Of a DNA stretch of 59,278 bases, positions 1 to 11,659 are shown piece by piece. Made by a program: the position numbers and the translations under genes. The notes beneath the pieces were generated by a model. That model did not search any database. It was not told the origin of the DNA and was given only the letters and a program-made list of their open reading frames with translations. The stretch is taken from the NCBI GenBank assembly GCA_003118195.1, contig BEXV01000307.1:103398-162675 (forward strand). The letters are read 5' to 3'. Every line of letters begins with the position of its first letter. Within the stretch, counting starts at the first letter, position 1. This DNA comes from Hemicentrotus pulcherrimus (taxonomy: Eukaryota; Echinodermata; Echinoidea; Camarodonta; Strongylocentrotidae).

Positions 1-1290
1 GGGGGGGGGGGGGGGACACTGGACCGACAAGGGGGGAGGGCGGTATAAATGAAAATGAAAATGCGAATTTAGAAGGCTACTGGTTAGGTGGAGGTGCGGG
101 CGATGGCTCATGCGTCTTCCTTTCTTGCCTGTTTTCCTTCTTCTTTCCCATAATACATATTCTCACTATTAAAAAAAAAAAAGAAACTTGAAGGGGAGGG
201 AGGGGCACCTGTCCCCGTGCCTCCTCCCTAAGCCATGGATACCGAGAGATCACACCTCGCGTGCTCTTACTTTAAAGACATATCCCATGAGTAGAAATGT
301 ACGCTGAAGAAAATCCAACCCTCTAACCATCCCTGATTCAAATCCCGTCCCGTCGCGGGGCGAATTACATAAAGTGACAGAAAGTGACGGATATCAAATG
401 ATCTTCGACCTTATTTTCCCGCCAATTTTCTTTTGCTACATCATCCTACAGTGATGCCTGGCCCGATGGGATAAGATGGGTTATACACCTAATTTTCCCG
501 ATGCAAAAACAGACCATGAAAAAAAGGAAAAAATTTATCAGATTGTTCACGAAAGTAGGCTAACGGCCCACAGGGAGAGCTTAGTCGAGAAAAAGATTTG
601 AAGGAAGCATTTTAAACACATATCGCTGACATAGTTTAATATGCCATGCACACATCACCCCGATTTTCTCTTCAACATTCCCCCAAATAGTAACTTTTCA
701 CGATTGATACAGCTTAACTCGAAGAAAGATGAAAAATCAAAAGTTTTTAGTGTTTAACATAATAGATCTGTAAGAATTCTGGCAGCTTCGTTTGGTTAGA
801 AAATCGTTTCGGTCATTGTTGTCTGCTTTTTAAATCAAATTCAGTATGTAATCAAATAAAAAAAACCCTGCTTGAATAATACTCTATCAAATCCTATATA
901 TTCTCTTCTATGCATTATGCGAAAAGTCACAAACTATTAAAAAAAAAAAAAAGCTGAATTACTACTGGACTGTTGCTGCAATGGAAATTTTACGCGATCG
1001 TGCGATTACAAAATGAGTTATACATGTAAGTTTAATCACACATATCCACACCCTAACAAAAACCTTGGCACATTTTTGTATGGGTGAATACAATGTATTG
1101 CTTTAAATGATCATAATAATGTGGCTGAACTACGATTTAAACCCTTCGCTTGTTTTATTCGCCTCTCTGCTTGTTCGCTTGTTTGCCACACGTGTAATCT
1201 TGCACAAAATATTAGACAATACCAATTGACGGAAGGATTGATGGTGGAATACAATTGTTTTACTATAGAAATAATACTTTTCCGGTGCTG
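1..1290. other. Intergenic DNA, nothing recognised
   Basis: The window opens with a run of 15 G, which may be a sequence-edge artefact, followed by AT-rich DNA with short A runs. A B-box-like GATTCAAATCCCG sits near 332-344, but no A box or SINE body could be traced around it. Bases 1160-1260 resemble a stretch at 33.2 kb and are described among the findings. No long ORF, RNA gene or clear repeat is visible. Confidence 0.5.
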
Positions 1291-1305
1291 ATTGGCTCAA
1301 TGGTT

Positions 1306-1455
1306 CAAGTTCAAATTCAAAGTTTATTAAACACTCTTCATAAAAATATTTAAAAAATACACATACAGAATGGAATAATAAAAAAACAAGAAAGGGATAA
1401 CAAATTACAATGGTAACTTTAATTAAACACCTAAATTAATTGATTTTGCACTTGA
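1306..1455 (-). mobile_element. Probable LINE 3' end
   Basis: On the minus strand the segment ends AATAAACTTTGAATTTGAAC, an AATAAA-like signal running straight into short TTTGAA/TTGAAC direct repeats. This is how CR1/L2-type LINEs commonly terminate. The rest is AT-rich 3' UTR-like sequence with no coding remnant. It lies between two blocks that match 33.2-33.4 kb, which suggests it was inserted there. Assignment rests on the tail alone; a chance AT-rich stretch is the alternative. Confidence 0.35.
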
Positions 1456-1734
1456 AACAGTTACATAATCTTGAAGCTTTTGGTATATTCGTCCCATGAT
1501 ACATACCATGCGGCGCAGGGATATTGTTTGTGTGACATGTAAAGAGGTAAACTGACACGTTGAATGTTTCTTTACTCATCTTTCCTCTTTTAAACCGAAC
1601 AGTCCTTTACTATCACCCCCACAGGGTGAAACCATAAAACCAAATAAATGTCACTCACATCATGATACCAGCAATATCCTCAACCTTCAAGATGACACCC
1701 CGTCCTTCGTTTTAAGTAGTCTATTGAGGCTCAT

Positions 1735-1808
1735 AATAATAATAACAATAATAATAATAATAATGATATTTGATTTTTATATGTCTCTAATCGCTTTACA
1801 AATAATAC
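1735..1808 (-). mobile_element. LINE/SINE 3' tail fragment with (ATT)n
   Basis: An (AAT)n run on the plus strand is followed by an AT-rich stretch with TATATG and then ATCGCTTTACAAATAATA. This reproduces, in a decayed form, the arrangement of the LINE at 25.0 kb and the SINE at 58.0 kb (TATAGCG, spacer, GCGCTTTACA, ATT repeats). Read on the minus strand it is a 3' terminus. No tRNA-like head or RT remnant follows, so which element it belonged to is not known. Confidence 0.35.
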
Positions 1809-2092
1809 TCCTTTGAGAGAACCACAGATCGCAAAAAGGTAGGTGTATAATAGTGTAAATCTCGAAAAAGCTTGACTTTTCGTCATCAGGAGTGATACGT
1901 TGAATTTTTCGAAAAGCAGACGAACTTGAATGAGACGCTTAACTCGTTTGTTTAAGAGTAGAGACGTAAACCAGTTGATTATTTATCCATATCTATTCAG
2001 TAATTAAAGCTGTTAATTGCTCGTTTTGAAAAGAAGCACTGATCCTGATAATGTCCTACGACCACATAAATGCTCCGTAGTTGAGAGTAATT

Positions 2093-2206
2093 AGGGACTT
2101 TTAGATTTGCCGAACGACAACGTGGATTGCTGCGATCGACGTCCGTTTAATGCACTGCCTTGAATGGACGTCATACGTATCAGTCCACGCAAATCTAAAA
2201 GTCTCT
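2093..2206. mobile_element. Small palindromic MITE
   Basis: The segment begins AGGGACTTTTAGATTTGC and ends with its near-exact inverse (GCAAATCTAAAAGTCTCT), giving terminal inverted repeats of about 18 bp over 114 bp. The inner parts are also partly complementary: CGTGGATTGCTGCGATCGAC near 2120 pairs roughly with the stretch at 2165-2188. The whole unit therefore folds into an imperfect hairpin. No ORF is present and no clear target duplication was found. Superfamily not assigned. Confidence 0.5.
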
Positions 2207-2221
2207 ATTATTAACAGAAGG

Positions 2222-2435
2222 GAGGGGTGGGTGATTGAATGCACAGGTTGCGGGTTCGAATCTGTGCATGTCCTTAAGGAAGCTTTTAAAAAAATTACTT
2301 TGCTACCATCTACTGCCAGTGTGGCTGGAATGTTTCTGGGAAGATGCGAGTTGGGGTGTGGATCGAAATCGTGAGTGGGTAGTGTTGGTGGCGGGTGTTG
2401 GTGTAAATTGTGTCCTGTATAGTGAATATCGTTAA
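2222..2435 (+). mobile_element. tRNA-headed SINE relic
   Basis: GGTTCGAATC at 2253-2262 is a good RNA polymerase III B box in a tRNA T-arm-like context (GGTTGCGGGTTCGAATCTGT). It is followed by TGTCCTTAAGGAAGC, resembling the body that follows the head in many marine-invertebrate SINEs (a 'tgtccttgagcaag'-like stretch). No convincing A box remains and the 3' end is not defined. It is not a functional tRNA gene because no cloverleaf can be built around the B box. Confidence 0.4.
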
Positions 2436-3061
2436 TAAATGTCTCAAGCAGAATACTTTTAGATACAGAAATATTTATTCAATGCTAACTGCATATCAGC
2501 TTTGTGAATATTGAGTAGAGATAATTTATAGAAGGAACAAACACAAGAAGACAGGTAACAGAAGTAGAAGAATAGGAAAAGAATGGTAATTAGATGATTT
2601 AGAGGAGGTAGGAAAAGAGAAAGAAGTAGAATAATGAGAAATCGGTAAAAAATAAAATATAGATAAAGACACAAGAGTAAAAGCAAAAGAAACCGTGAAA
2701 TCATAGAGGGAAGAGTATAGTGTAAACAATGAATAGAGAAGGCTTGGTCGACCATGTAATGAATAAACAGCTTAATTTACAAATGGAAATTTAGTCGGCG
2801 ATAAAGATACGAAATTAATTCATGGTATCGGTGAAGCATGCATCCAATCACTCTTTCTTGTCGATTTTAGATTGATTTACAGGAAGACAGCTGTTTGTTC
2901 TCCCATGCCTGATATTTACAAATGTTGGCACACTTTGTATTTTATTAGACCGCTACAATTGACACGGTTCGCTATATTGGCGAGTGTAAAGAAAGTATAA
3001 GTAGATCATTCAGAGGCCTTGTCCATTGTGTTCCAGCACAAGGTAATTTATTTATTTATAG

Positions 3062-3330
3062 TCACTATGAACATGACGGACAAAGAGAGAACAAAATATA
3101 CAGTTCCTCATTCTACCCTCAACAATTGCTGTGGTAGACAAAGGAATATCCCTTTACTGCTATTATGTAAAAATGTGTAGAACAGGTAAATATGCATGTG
3201 ACACCTGTTCTACACATTTTTACATAATAGCAGTGAAGGGATATTCCTTTGTCTACCACAGCAATTGTTGAGGATAGCATGATGAACTGTTTATTTTGTC
3301 CTCTCTCTTTGTCCGTCATGTTTATAGTGA
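3062..3330. repeat. Long near-perfect foldback (inverted repeat)
   Basis: The left arm 3062-3187 and right arm 3203-3330 are reverse complements with about six mismatches and one 2-nt indel. They flank a 15-nt loop at 3188-3202. Two internal blocks of more than 30 bp are identical, including CAATTGCTGTGGTAGACAAA and ATGTGTAGAACAGGT. A transcript of either strand would form a long dsRNA hairpin. It could be a foldback-type MITE made only of terminal inverted repeats, or a recent local inverted duplication. No target duplication and no other copy in the window was seen. Confidence 0.9.
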
Positions 3331-3339
3331 GTCGATGTA

Positions 3340-4500
3340 AAGTAATATTTCCGTCGATGATAAAACAAAAGTGTCCAACTGGTTATTCATCTCACTATTG
3401 CACATTGAAAGGGTGTGAAGTACCAATCCTTGATTTAGAATTTTGACTATTTTTCTCAGTTTGACCTGTTTTATTAATTAATTCAGAACCCAATAACTCT
3501 TACTGAGCATGCCATCCAGTCCCACTGAAAGACCACTTGGTTTATACGGAACATCATTTGGAGAAGTGTCATGCAAACACATTTTAAAAAAAGGCATGCA
3601 TCCTTCATCCTTGCAACTTGCTAACTGTTATTTTATTACCACAATTTGATTATCGATTAAAAGTGTAAACTATGCTATATTGACATACAAGTATAAACTC
3701 ATTTTAATATTTGAAAAATTGAATTCCTCCAAACAATGATATATAATTCATAATATATGTTTGTTTATACAATTGGGGAAAAATAACCGAGTGGCACGCA
3801 CCAAGCTAGCAAGCATAAACAAAACATTCCAGGGAACCTTCTGGATATTTTCTTTTTACAATGTCTTCTCCATCCTCAATGCTTACAATATTATTGATCA
3901 AGGCCCGTGCATTAACAGAAAAATCACGCCTTTGGCCTTATACCTACCATATGATACACAATACATTTTAAGTCGCCAAGGTTTCCCTTATCGATGCAAT
4001 TCATTGGATGTGATTTAGAATTATTAGAGCAGCACTAATTTATGAAAATCAATCTCTGACAGAGGGAACAGAATGTCAACATAGATACCCAATCAAGCAC
4101 TAGTTCACGAAGCAAGTTGATTGTATTGATTTCCCGCCAAATTACCATCATGATACGTTATTAAAGGTTGACACGTACATACTGCGTGATTTTGTGATTG
4201 TAAGATGACTAAAAATAGTGGAAATACGTGTGACAGAACTGCTATAGTAAAGCACTATTGTAATTAATTGCTTGCGCAGAAGCCTTTTTGTCAATGTCAT
4301 CCAAACAATGTCGTAGATTTTTCTTACACCTTAATTCTCTTGTTCCTTGCGTACCATTGGGTAGCAACAGTTGTCTTCCACCTTCATCGGTTCTTGCATG
4401 AGTTGTCGTCTCCTCCCAGCTTAAACTTAATTCCTCACAGTCTTTCATAATTGTAATTGTCCGAGTTGACAGCTACCCCTTCAGCATTCACTGTCACGTA
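3340..4500. other. Intergenic DNA, nothing recognised
   Basis: AT-rich sequence with short open frames only. None shows a recognisable domain, codon pattern or good splice-site context. No repeat signature was identified. Confidence 0.5.
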
Positions 4501-4599
4501 TGTTGGTTTTGAATGATCGTGGGTGTTGGCGCATGGTCCTGTATTCCCACATGCACTATGCTGTGTCATTATTATGCCTATGAATGCTCATACTTCCTA

Positions 4600-4948
4600 G
4601 CAGTATATATGTGTGTATTATTTTGAAATGTAACTTCATTTATTAATCAATTACGTATGACTTTATCGTACTTTTTTCCTTCTCTCTTTCTTTCTACCTT
4701 TCTTTTTTGAGTAATCAACACAAATTCAAGCAATGCTTTTTAGCGGACTCGACTTGATTTATGATATGCTTAATTTTGTTTCCTGAAATGCTTTGAAAAC
4801 TTGGCGACATTTAAGATTGTATAATTTCAAACAAGTTTCTTTTTCTTTGTTACCTTGCAAATTTTATTTGATATTCATTTCATGTTAGCATTTCCTTCAT
4901 GTTTTGATTGAGTTATGGAAATAAAATGATTTCAATTTGAATTGAATG
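4600..4948 (+). mobile_element. Probable LINE 3' UTR and tail
   Basis: The segment ends GGAAATAAAATGATTTCAAT followed by TTGAATTGAATGAA. That is a polyadenylation-like AATAAA immediately before short TTGAA direct repeats, the typical 3' terminus of CR1/L2-type LINEs. The preceding 300 bases are T-rich and non-coding, as expected for a 3' UTR, but no RT remnant was found, so the left boundary is arbitrary. Confidence 0.35.
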
Positions 4949-4949
4949 A

Positions 4950-7900
4950 AGACCATGCTCATGGTCGAGTACACTTGGGCGGTAACGAAATGAATTACAT
5001 GCTTCATTGTCAGAAAGCTAAAATGATGACATTATGCTTGTGAAAGGCTTCAAGACTTCTGGTAATAATGGTATGAACTATATTAAATTTAAAGAAAAGG
5101 TTGAGTTCTGGGAAGAGGTAAATAAATAATTTGTGAGTGTTATCATTGTTATTATGCAAGGATGGAAGAACATCATATTAAACATGTTCCCTGAAAAGCA
5201 TGGCTCTTCAGATGCATTCATATTCGAAATATGACATGAAACATCGTAAAAATCCGGGGTAGGTTTTTTCGCCATGTGCTCGTGTAGTCCCATATACATC
5301 ATTCTGTGTACAGTGCTTGTAACTTTGCCAAGGTTTGGCCAAGTTTCTTATCATTTTGATGATCCCAGAACCTTGCAATACACACGAATACTTATATACT
5401 AGATGATCAACCTTTTATGATAGATTCCACACCGTTTCTTTCACAATGCAATCACATGACCAGAACTCAAATTTATCTTTAATCTCGTTCTTTTGAACGT
5501 TCAACCACAAACAAAACTTCTATTTTGTGTAGTGACGCCCTCATACAGTGTGTGTGGGTGTAATGGGACTTCATAATGAAAAGACGAGTGCTCTCAACTC
5601 ACAAAGTTTTCAACTTTCCAATTATATTTCGTTATGTTCACATTTCCTCTGACATTTAGAGACATATATAATGAAAGAGATGCCACAATAGAACATCTAT
5701 ACGATAATGTAAAAGATGTATTTTTTAGAGCGTAGTAATAAATCTTTTATTGTTCGTCCTTCATAAATAGGTCGCTAGCTGTCTGATAACAGCAAAAACG
5801 ATTAAACGTGGTAAGAAAAAATGGAGCCAGAAACTAATCGCTATATACCGTAGCTCATAATCCTTGTTACTGCAAAGGAACGACTGTGGTGAGATAATAC
5901 AGGTGAAAGCCGCCGGTTTTGGGGGGTACAAAATTGATCGAAAGAAGATGAATTGTGTGGACAGGCTATACACATGCAATCCGTCTTCCATTGTTTAGCA
6001 ACCGTCACTTCTTTTCGATATATATAATCTGTCAAAAGTGGTCATATATTTTGGTCTTTGCACCCATCCGAAATCATCTGTTTAGTAGGCAAAATTTCCC
6101 AAATGTTAATACAGTTTAACACTGTTTATTCAATAACTTCAATGGTATGTCTTTAATATGCAATACGGAGAGCGAGGGTAAACAAACATGTTATCATTAC
6201 AAGGGAAAATGGATAAAAAATGGATTAAATTTTTAGAAATGTCTATGGAACAGCTTACATTCTTTGCCTTTTATTAGTCTTCTCATATCATTTAGTTATT
6301 CAAATCTGACATCTTAGGGTGTATTAATGTTGACTATAAGTCCCCAAAACATTTATTGATACATTATGAGTGTTTAATAGAAACCTCATCTTACATGGAG
6401 AAAATCTATAGAATATTAGCAAAATTAATTAAAAAGTGCTGAGACGATATGTTGCGCACAAAACAACTCTTCTTCTAACCATGAGATAAGTAAAAATATA
6501 ATACCGAATACGATATCATTATGACAACTTTTTAACAGACGATCAAAGTCAGAGAAGAAACTGAAGTTAGACCCTTTTCATTCTAAAAATCTTCCACGGT
6601 AATTGATGTTGGTTGCAAATGCCCGATTACATTTAATTCTAATATTGTTTGATTTTCATCCACAAGTTGGCAACATTAACGTTTGTTCTGTCGGTGTTTA
6701 ACGATTCTCACGGCAAAATAACGCATCTAGAAATAATCTCTATCAATATTGGAATGTTAATAATTGCAGATTAATGTGTTATAATTATGTTAATCGTCGA
6801 AACGTCATATACCAAAGCACAACATAATTATTGTTCGTTGTGAAGTGATTGTTTAAACCTATTCCATGTGACCTTCTAAACTGCCAATTGGCAGCCTAAG
6901 AACTGTATAGGATGCCTAAGTGTGAGGATGTTGGCGTCTCAAGATACAAGTTTCCAGTCACCGAATCCCTAAATCACTGGCCCCTTTCTTTCACCTTTTC
7001 TCTATCAAAGAACTCCTCTCACACTCGCTTTTGCTTGCCTCCATCGATACTTCCCAAATTTCAGCCGTCGTTCTTCTTTTGCTTGTAGATTATCGGCTAT
7101 CACCTTGCCCCCTCTAGTACGTCGCCTCTCTTACTTTGTAACTTAAACCCGTATGATAATTTTGTCCACACCGCCAAGTTGAATTAGTGGACGCCTGCTC
7201 GCATGTCCATGCCGCATATCGGTCGGATACATATCCCTCCCAAGTCCATAAAGTCTGTGCTTGTTTAGGGGTTATTTCATATTTATGGTGCGACACGCTT
7301 TAGAAAAGGACTTTGCACTTTCCCTGGTTGTGAAGACATTAAGGAAATGTTAACAAGATTGTGAGATCGGGGCATTTTCGACCAGGAAAGAAGTATAGAT
7401 TTTTATATTGGCTATTTTATCGACAAATCAAATATTATCAGAAAATCTAGTTCTTTATCCGTGATTCAAATATACATTCATAATGCTCAATGGTCCTGTA
7501 ATATTGGTATGAATAGAGTGTAAATAGATTAAACTACATGGGACATTTAAGTGTGGCAGCGAAGGAGTTTGACGGAGATAAAAATGAATAAAGAGTCGAC
7601 ATCAATTGGGCGGTAGTTGATCTAAATTAGCTATGAAAGCTGTGATCTTTGAATAAAAAACAAAACAACATATCACAACATCATATTCGCGGATATTACT
7701 TTTCGCGGACAAGTTTAGAAATATTTTCCTCAGATTTTACTTGCCGATAGCAACGACCCGACAAGTACAAATCTTACTCTAGACCAGGCATTCAAAGTTA
7801 CGGATTTGCAGACAGTAAACACATGCACGACATAAATTTGGAATAGGAATTTGCACAATANCCATGAACGCCCCTTCTCTGAACATCCCAACCATTCTCC

Positions 7901-9486
7901 TACTTATATGTCAAGGAAAGAACCACTACTGTGTAAATCACTCATACGCACGCACGTACACACACGTACACGCACCCACACCCACTCACACTCACCTCCG
8001 TATCACCTCACACCCTTTGTAGCATCACACAAAGCTACGGGAAATCCAAGTCGACTTTCATGCTGCGGTGAAGGCCGGGACAGTGACATTATCCTGCTCT
8101 GTTGGCACATACGATGTATGTCTCAACTTTCGTGTTTTAAATATTTGTCTGTAAACGATGAAATACAGTATTTCCCGATATCCAAATTTTCCTCTGATCG
8201 TTTATCTGTATGCTCATGATATATTTAATGTCGTCAGGCAGCAGTATGAAGGAAAGAGTAAAATTATAATTTTGTTATCGGTTTCGAATACCCACTTGTG
8301 AACATAATTTGAGTGGCTGTATAGATTCTCGGATACCAAAACGAAAAATCGAATATTTATCATGATAAGCAGAGGGGAAACATATTCGATGTAGAACTTT
8401 CCATGTTGATGGGCAACATATTATAATGCTTAGATATTTGTTTCCATCAAATTAGATAAAGACAAGAAGCATATATATACACACATGTATATATATGTGG
8501 AGCGTGAAACGACCACGTGAACTGAGTATGTTGAATCTCACTAGAACGGAAGGCACCAAAAGCCCAACAGATCGGGCGATGGGATGACAAGCGCAAACTT
8601 TAATATTTTTGTTGTTGATATTTCAAATTTGATATTTGATATATTTTCCAAAATGTATTCAAACTCTCTTTCATTACAAACGATTTAACCTAAATATGAA
8701 TGTAGAAATAGAATCACCTACAGTTATTGATATTCCAATATTTACTCAGAACAGATACGAGGAAGACGAAAAAGGTGTCCTCAATAACCGGATATCACTT
8801 TCACAATGAATCTTATCTTACAATGTTATAAAGCTTAAAGAACTTTGCATGTAGGCGCCACTTTTTAGCCGAATGAATTTTTCTGACTTGCAAAGCAGGA
8901 CTGGAGGTCTTTCTTTGAATGTCGTACAAGACAGTATAAGCTGAATCAACCCACATGAATGGCGATGGAAAACGCCTGCCGCAATGCCACATTGCTGTTT
9001 CACTTATGTTTTCCATGTTTTCCTGCCTTCAAAGACGAGACAGATCCTTTGTGTTGCTTCTGATTTGACATCGATGATAACGAATTTCATATTGATAATC
9101 CGGAATTGCCATCGGCTAGAATTGAAGTTGATATTTTCGCGGTTAGGCTATATACGAGCACGCTGCTAATTTGGCGGGGAAAAGAGAAATCCGCTATCAA
9201 GAGATGGAAGCATCCATGAAATAGATTTCCTGCACACATGCACACGCCAACTCACCCTTTTCTGTGATCTTTATTCGACATAAAAACTATATTCCATTTG
9301 AAGATGTGCATTGCACAAACTGATTATACAACAAAACGAAATAAGTTAAGGAATTTTAAACACTGATGCTCTAGTCAAACAGTACATAAATACACGACAC
9401 AAGTCCCGTCCACTGCTCCACACAGGCTCTGGCATGGCAGTTCACGGCTCCCATGTCATCTTGGGTGCAAGACTCTGGCAGGAATG
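4950..9486. other. Intergenic DNA, nothing firm recognised
   Basis: AT-rich sequence with one ambiguous base at 7861, a CA-rich patch at about 7950-8000, and a small AT palindrome at about 8468-8497. The open frames are short and look random. The stretch 7000-7300 is slightly less AT-rich but contains no recognisable exon. Confidence 0.5.
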
Positions 9487-10403
9487 CACTGTAAAAACCA
9501 GGGTGTAGACATTCTTACACCAGTATGGTATTGAATTTTCTTAACACCATTGGTGTTATTTTTTAACACCGGTCAGATTTAAGTATGCATTAATAATTAC
9601 TGGGTGTTAAGTAACATGGTGTAGTTTTATGCTCGGTGTTGTATCATCATGTGATCTCGTTTAAGGCGGTTGACCCCGGGGGGTTGATTGGTCGAATAAA
9701 TTTTCACAAAGTGTATGCGCGCTTAATGATTACTTTACACTTGTTCAAAGAAAAATACACTTATCATGATTTGTTAAGCAAATTATGACAATTCACATCA
9801 ATTTTGTATTTTCCTTTGGCAATTATTGACCAATAGATTATTTGTCAGATCTTATTACAATTACATTAACGTTTTAGCAGTAGATATATTGATTATATGA
9901 TTACTTACCAAGAAACAACATGCATGTTTATTATATGTGTGTGAACAAGCCATGTATCACTTAAAATGTTAATCTTGAATTTACTTCAAATGTATGATGG
10001 AGATAATGCAATGGAGATTAGAATATACCTGTTGGTGGGTGGTGGGGTGGTTGACAGTTGCCATCATCGACTATGACTTATCAGTTTACTACTGGCTCTT
10101 CTACCCTGGTCGATAATGGTGGATAATAGGGAATATGAAATATGGAACCATTAAAAATCCATAAAAAAATCTCTAATGGATCAACAAAAATATAAACACC
10201 AAAAGTGGAATTGAATTTGTTATGATTCCAGATATTGGTGATAATCTACACCAATGGGAGTTGTCAAATATTTACACCAAGAGTGGCATTGAATTGTTTA
10301 ATTCCAAACCCTGGTGTTAAATAATATCAACTGGTGTTTTTCGATATAGATACCGGGAAAGTGTTAAACCATTGTTGAATTTAACACCCTTGTTTTTACA
10401 GTG
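9487..10403. mobile_element. Non-autonomous DNA transposon with CACTG ends
   Basis: The element starts CACTGTAAAAACCAGGGTGT and ends with the inverse of CACTGTAAAAACAAGGGTGT, giving terminal inverted repeats of about 20 bp and a length of 917 bp. Both subterminal regions are packed with GGTGTTA motifs in both orientations (several between 9498 and 9640, and again between 10197 and 10390). This arrangement is reminiscent of the subterminal transposase-binding repeats of CACTA/EnSpm elements. The flanks share only a 2-bp TG (9485-9486 and 10404-10405), compatible with the short duplications of that superfamily but weak. There is no transposase ORF, so it would need a partner in trans. Superfamily placement is an inference. 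Confidence 0.75.
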
Positions 10404-10409
10404 TGGGCA

Positions 10410-11055
10410 GACTAGCAGGTGTACCATTGACTGTTCCTGGCCGCGTTCACATGCTGTTTGTTCGTCTGCGACCAATGATAATGACAATTAAGGATAAATA
10501 TGATTATAATAATAGCATTAGATAATCAAAGCAAGTAAAACAAAATAACAATAACATTTTCATATTTCGAGTTTAACTGAGAGTTACAAAAGATAAAAAA
10601 AGAAGATAAAGAATAAAAACTATCATGAAATACATAATATACACGCGCGCACTTACAAACACACACCCATACAATATTGTTTTCCAATGATATACGATAC
10701 GAAGAGATCACTTTGCAGGACTCGTTACCATAATACTTTTAGTGTCAAGATGAAATGGGAGATTTTAATTACTTTTGATAAAATATTTCATATGAGGTGG
10801 ATACATCTTTATTGGGAGGAACAACTGAGCTTTTATTCAATTAGCGGTCACGAGTGATGTTTATATAACACGTGATGATATCAACACACGGGAAAATAAT
10901 TATGATGCAGTTAGAGAATAAAACACAATTTATTTTTCTTTGTGAGAGTAAAGCGTAAGTTAAAAGGAAACAAGGATGATTTTCCCCCTTTTAAGGAAAG
11001 TGCGAACGTTCTGTTTCAAGTTGTAATTTAGTAAATTTAAACTAAACATCTCAAA
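10410..11055. other. Intergenic DNA, nothing recognised
   Basis: AT-rich sequence with no clear ORF or repeat. A short alternating CG/CA patch (ACACGCGCGCAC) occurs near 10641. Confidence 0.45.
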
Positions 11056-11059
11056 ATGC

Positions 11060-11650
11060 ATGTTTTGCTTCAACAGAGCATCTTGGGCATGACATGGATT
11101 GTATTACAATTGGCCGACTTTCTTACCGACATTCGAAATGAACTAATATTTTGAAAGAAGATATATGTTAAGAGATGATGTCTGTTTATATAACTTGGAG
11201 TTATATTGTTGGAGTTTGGAATCACTTTTTGCAGTGGCATAACAATATTGACAACCAACAGCTCTCATATAATTTCATTGTATGAAAAACGCCTCCTCTG
11301 AAGGAAATTATGTTGTTTTGTATTGGCCGACTGTCTTTCTCCAACCGAAATAAACACAAGTTTTGCAGAAGATATATTTTAAGAGATGATTTTTCATTTT
11401 GAGGATTGTTTTGATGATTTCTCCTCTTTAGAGGAAGTGAGTGCGGAATCACTTTTTAAAATCTCATATTTTGAAATAATGCAGCTCTCATATAATGTCA
11501 TTGTTTGAGCATTGCCTTTATGTAATGAACTGAATTCTATTTGAATTGGCCGACTGCCATTCTGACATGAAAACAGGGAGGAGTGCTTACAGCAGTTACT
11601 TCTGATCAAATTTGAAGTTTTCCAAGGCTGTTGAATTAGAGAGTAAACTG
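11060..11650. repeat. Diverged tandem repeat, period about 213-223 bp
   Basis: Three units are aligned by shared landmarks. TTGGCCGACT occurs at 11110, 11323 and 11546, giving periods of 213 and 223 bp. GAAGATATAT followed by TTAAGAGATGAT appears near 11156 and 11367. CAGCTCTCATATAAT appears near 11259 and 11482, and GGAATCACTTTTT near 11218 and 11446. The first and last units are partial. The units are clearly diverged, so the array is not recent. Minus-strand frames through the second and third units both encode SRPIQ at equivalent places, but stops interrupt them and no coding function is claimed. Confidence 0.75.
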
Positions 11651-11659
11651 AAAAATATC

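Noticed and set aside
332..344. B-box-like GATTCAAATCCCG
   Set aside because: No accompanying A box or tRNA-like fold; a single 11-bp match is expected by chance at this scale.
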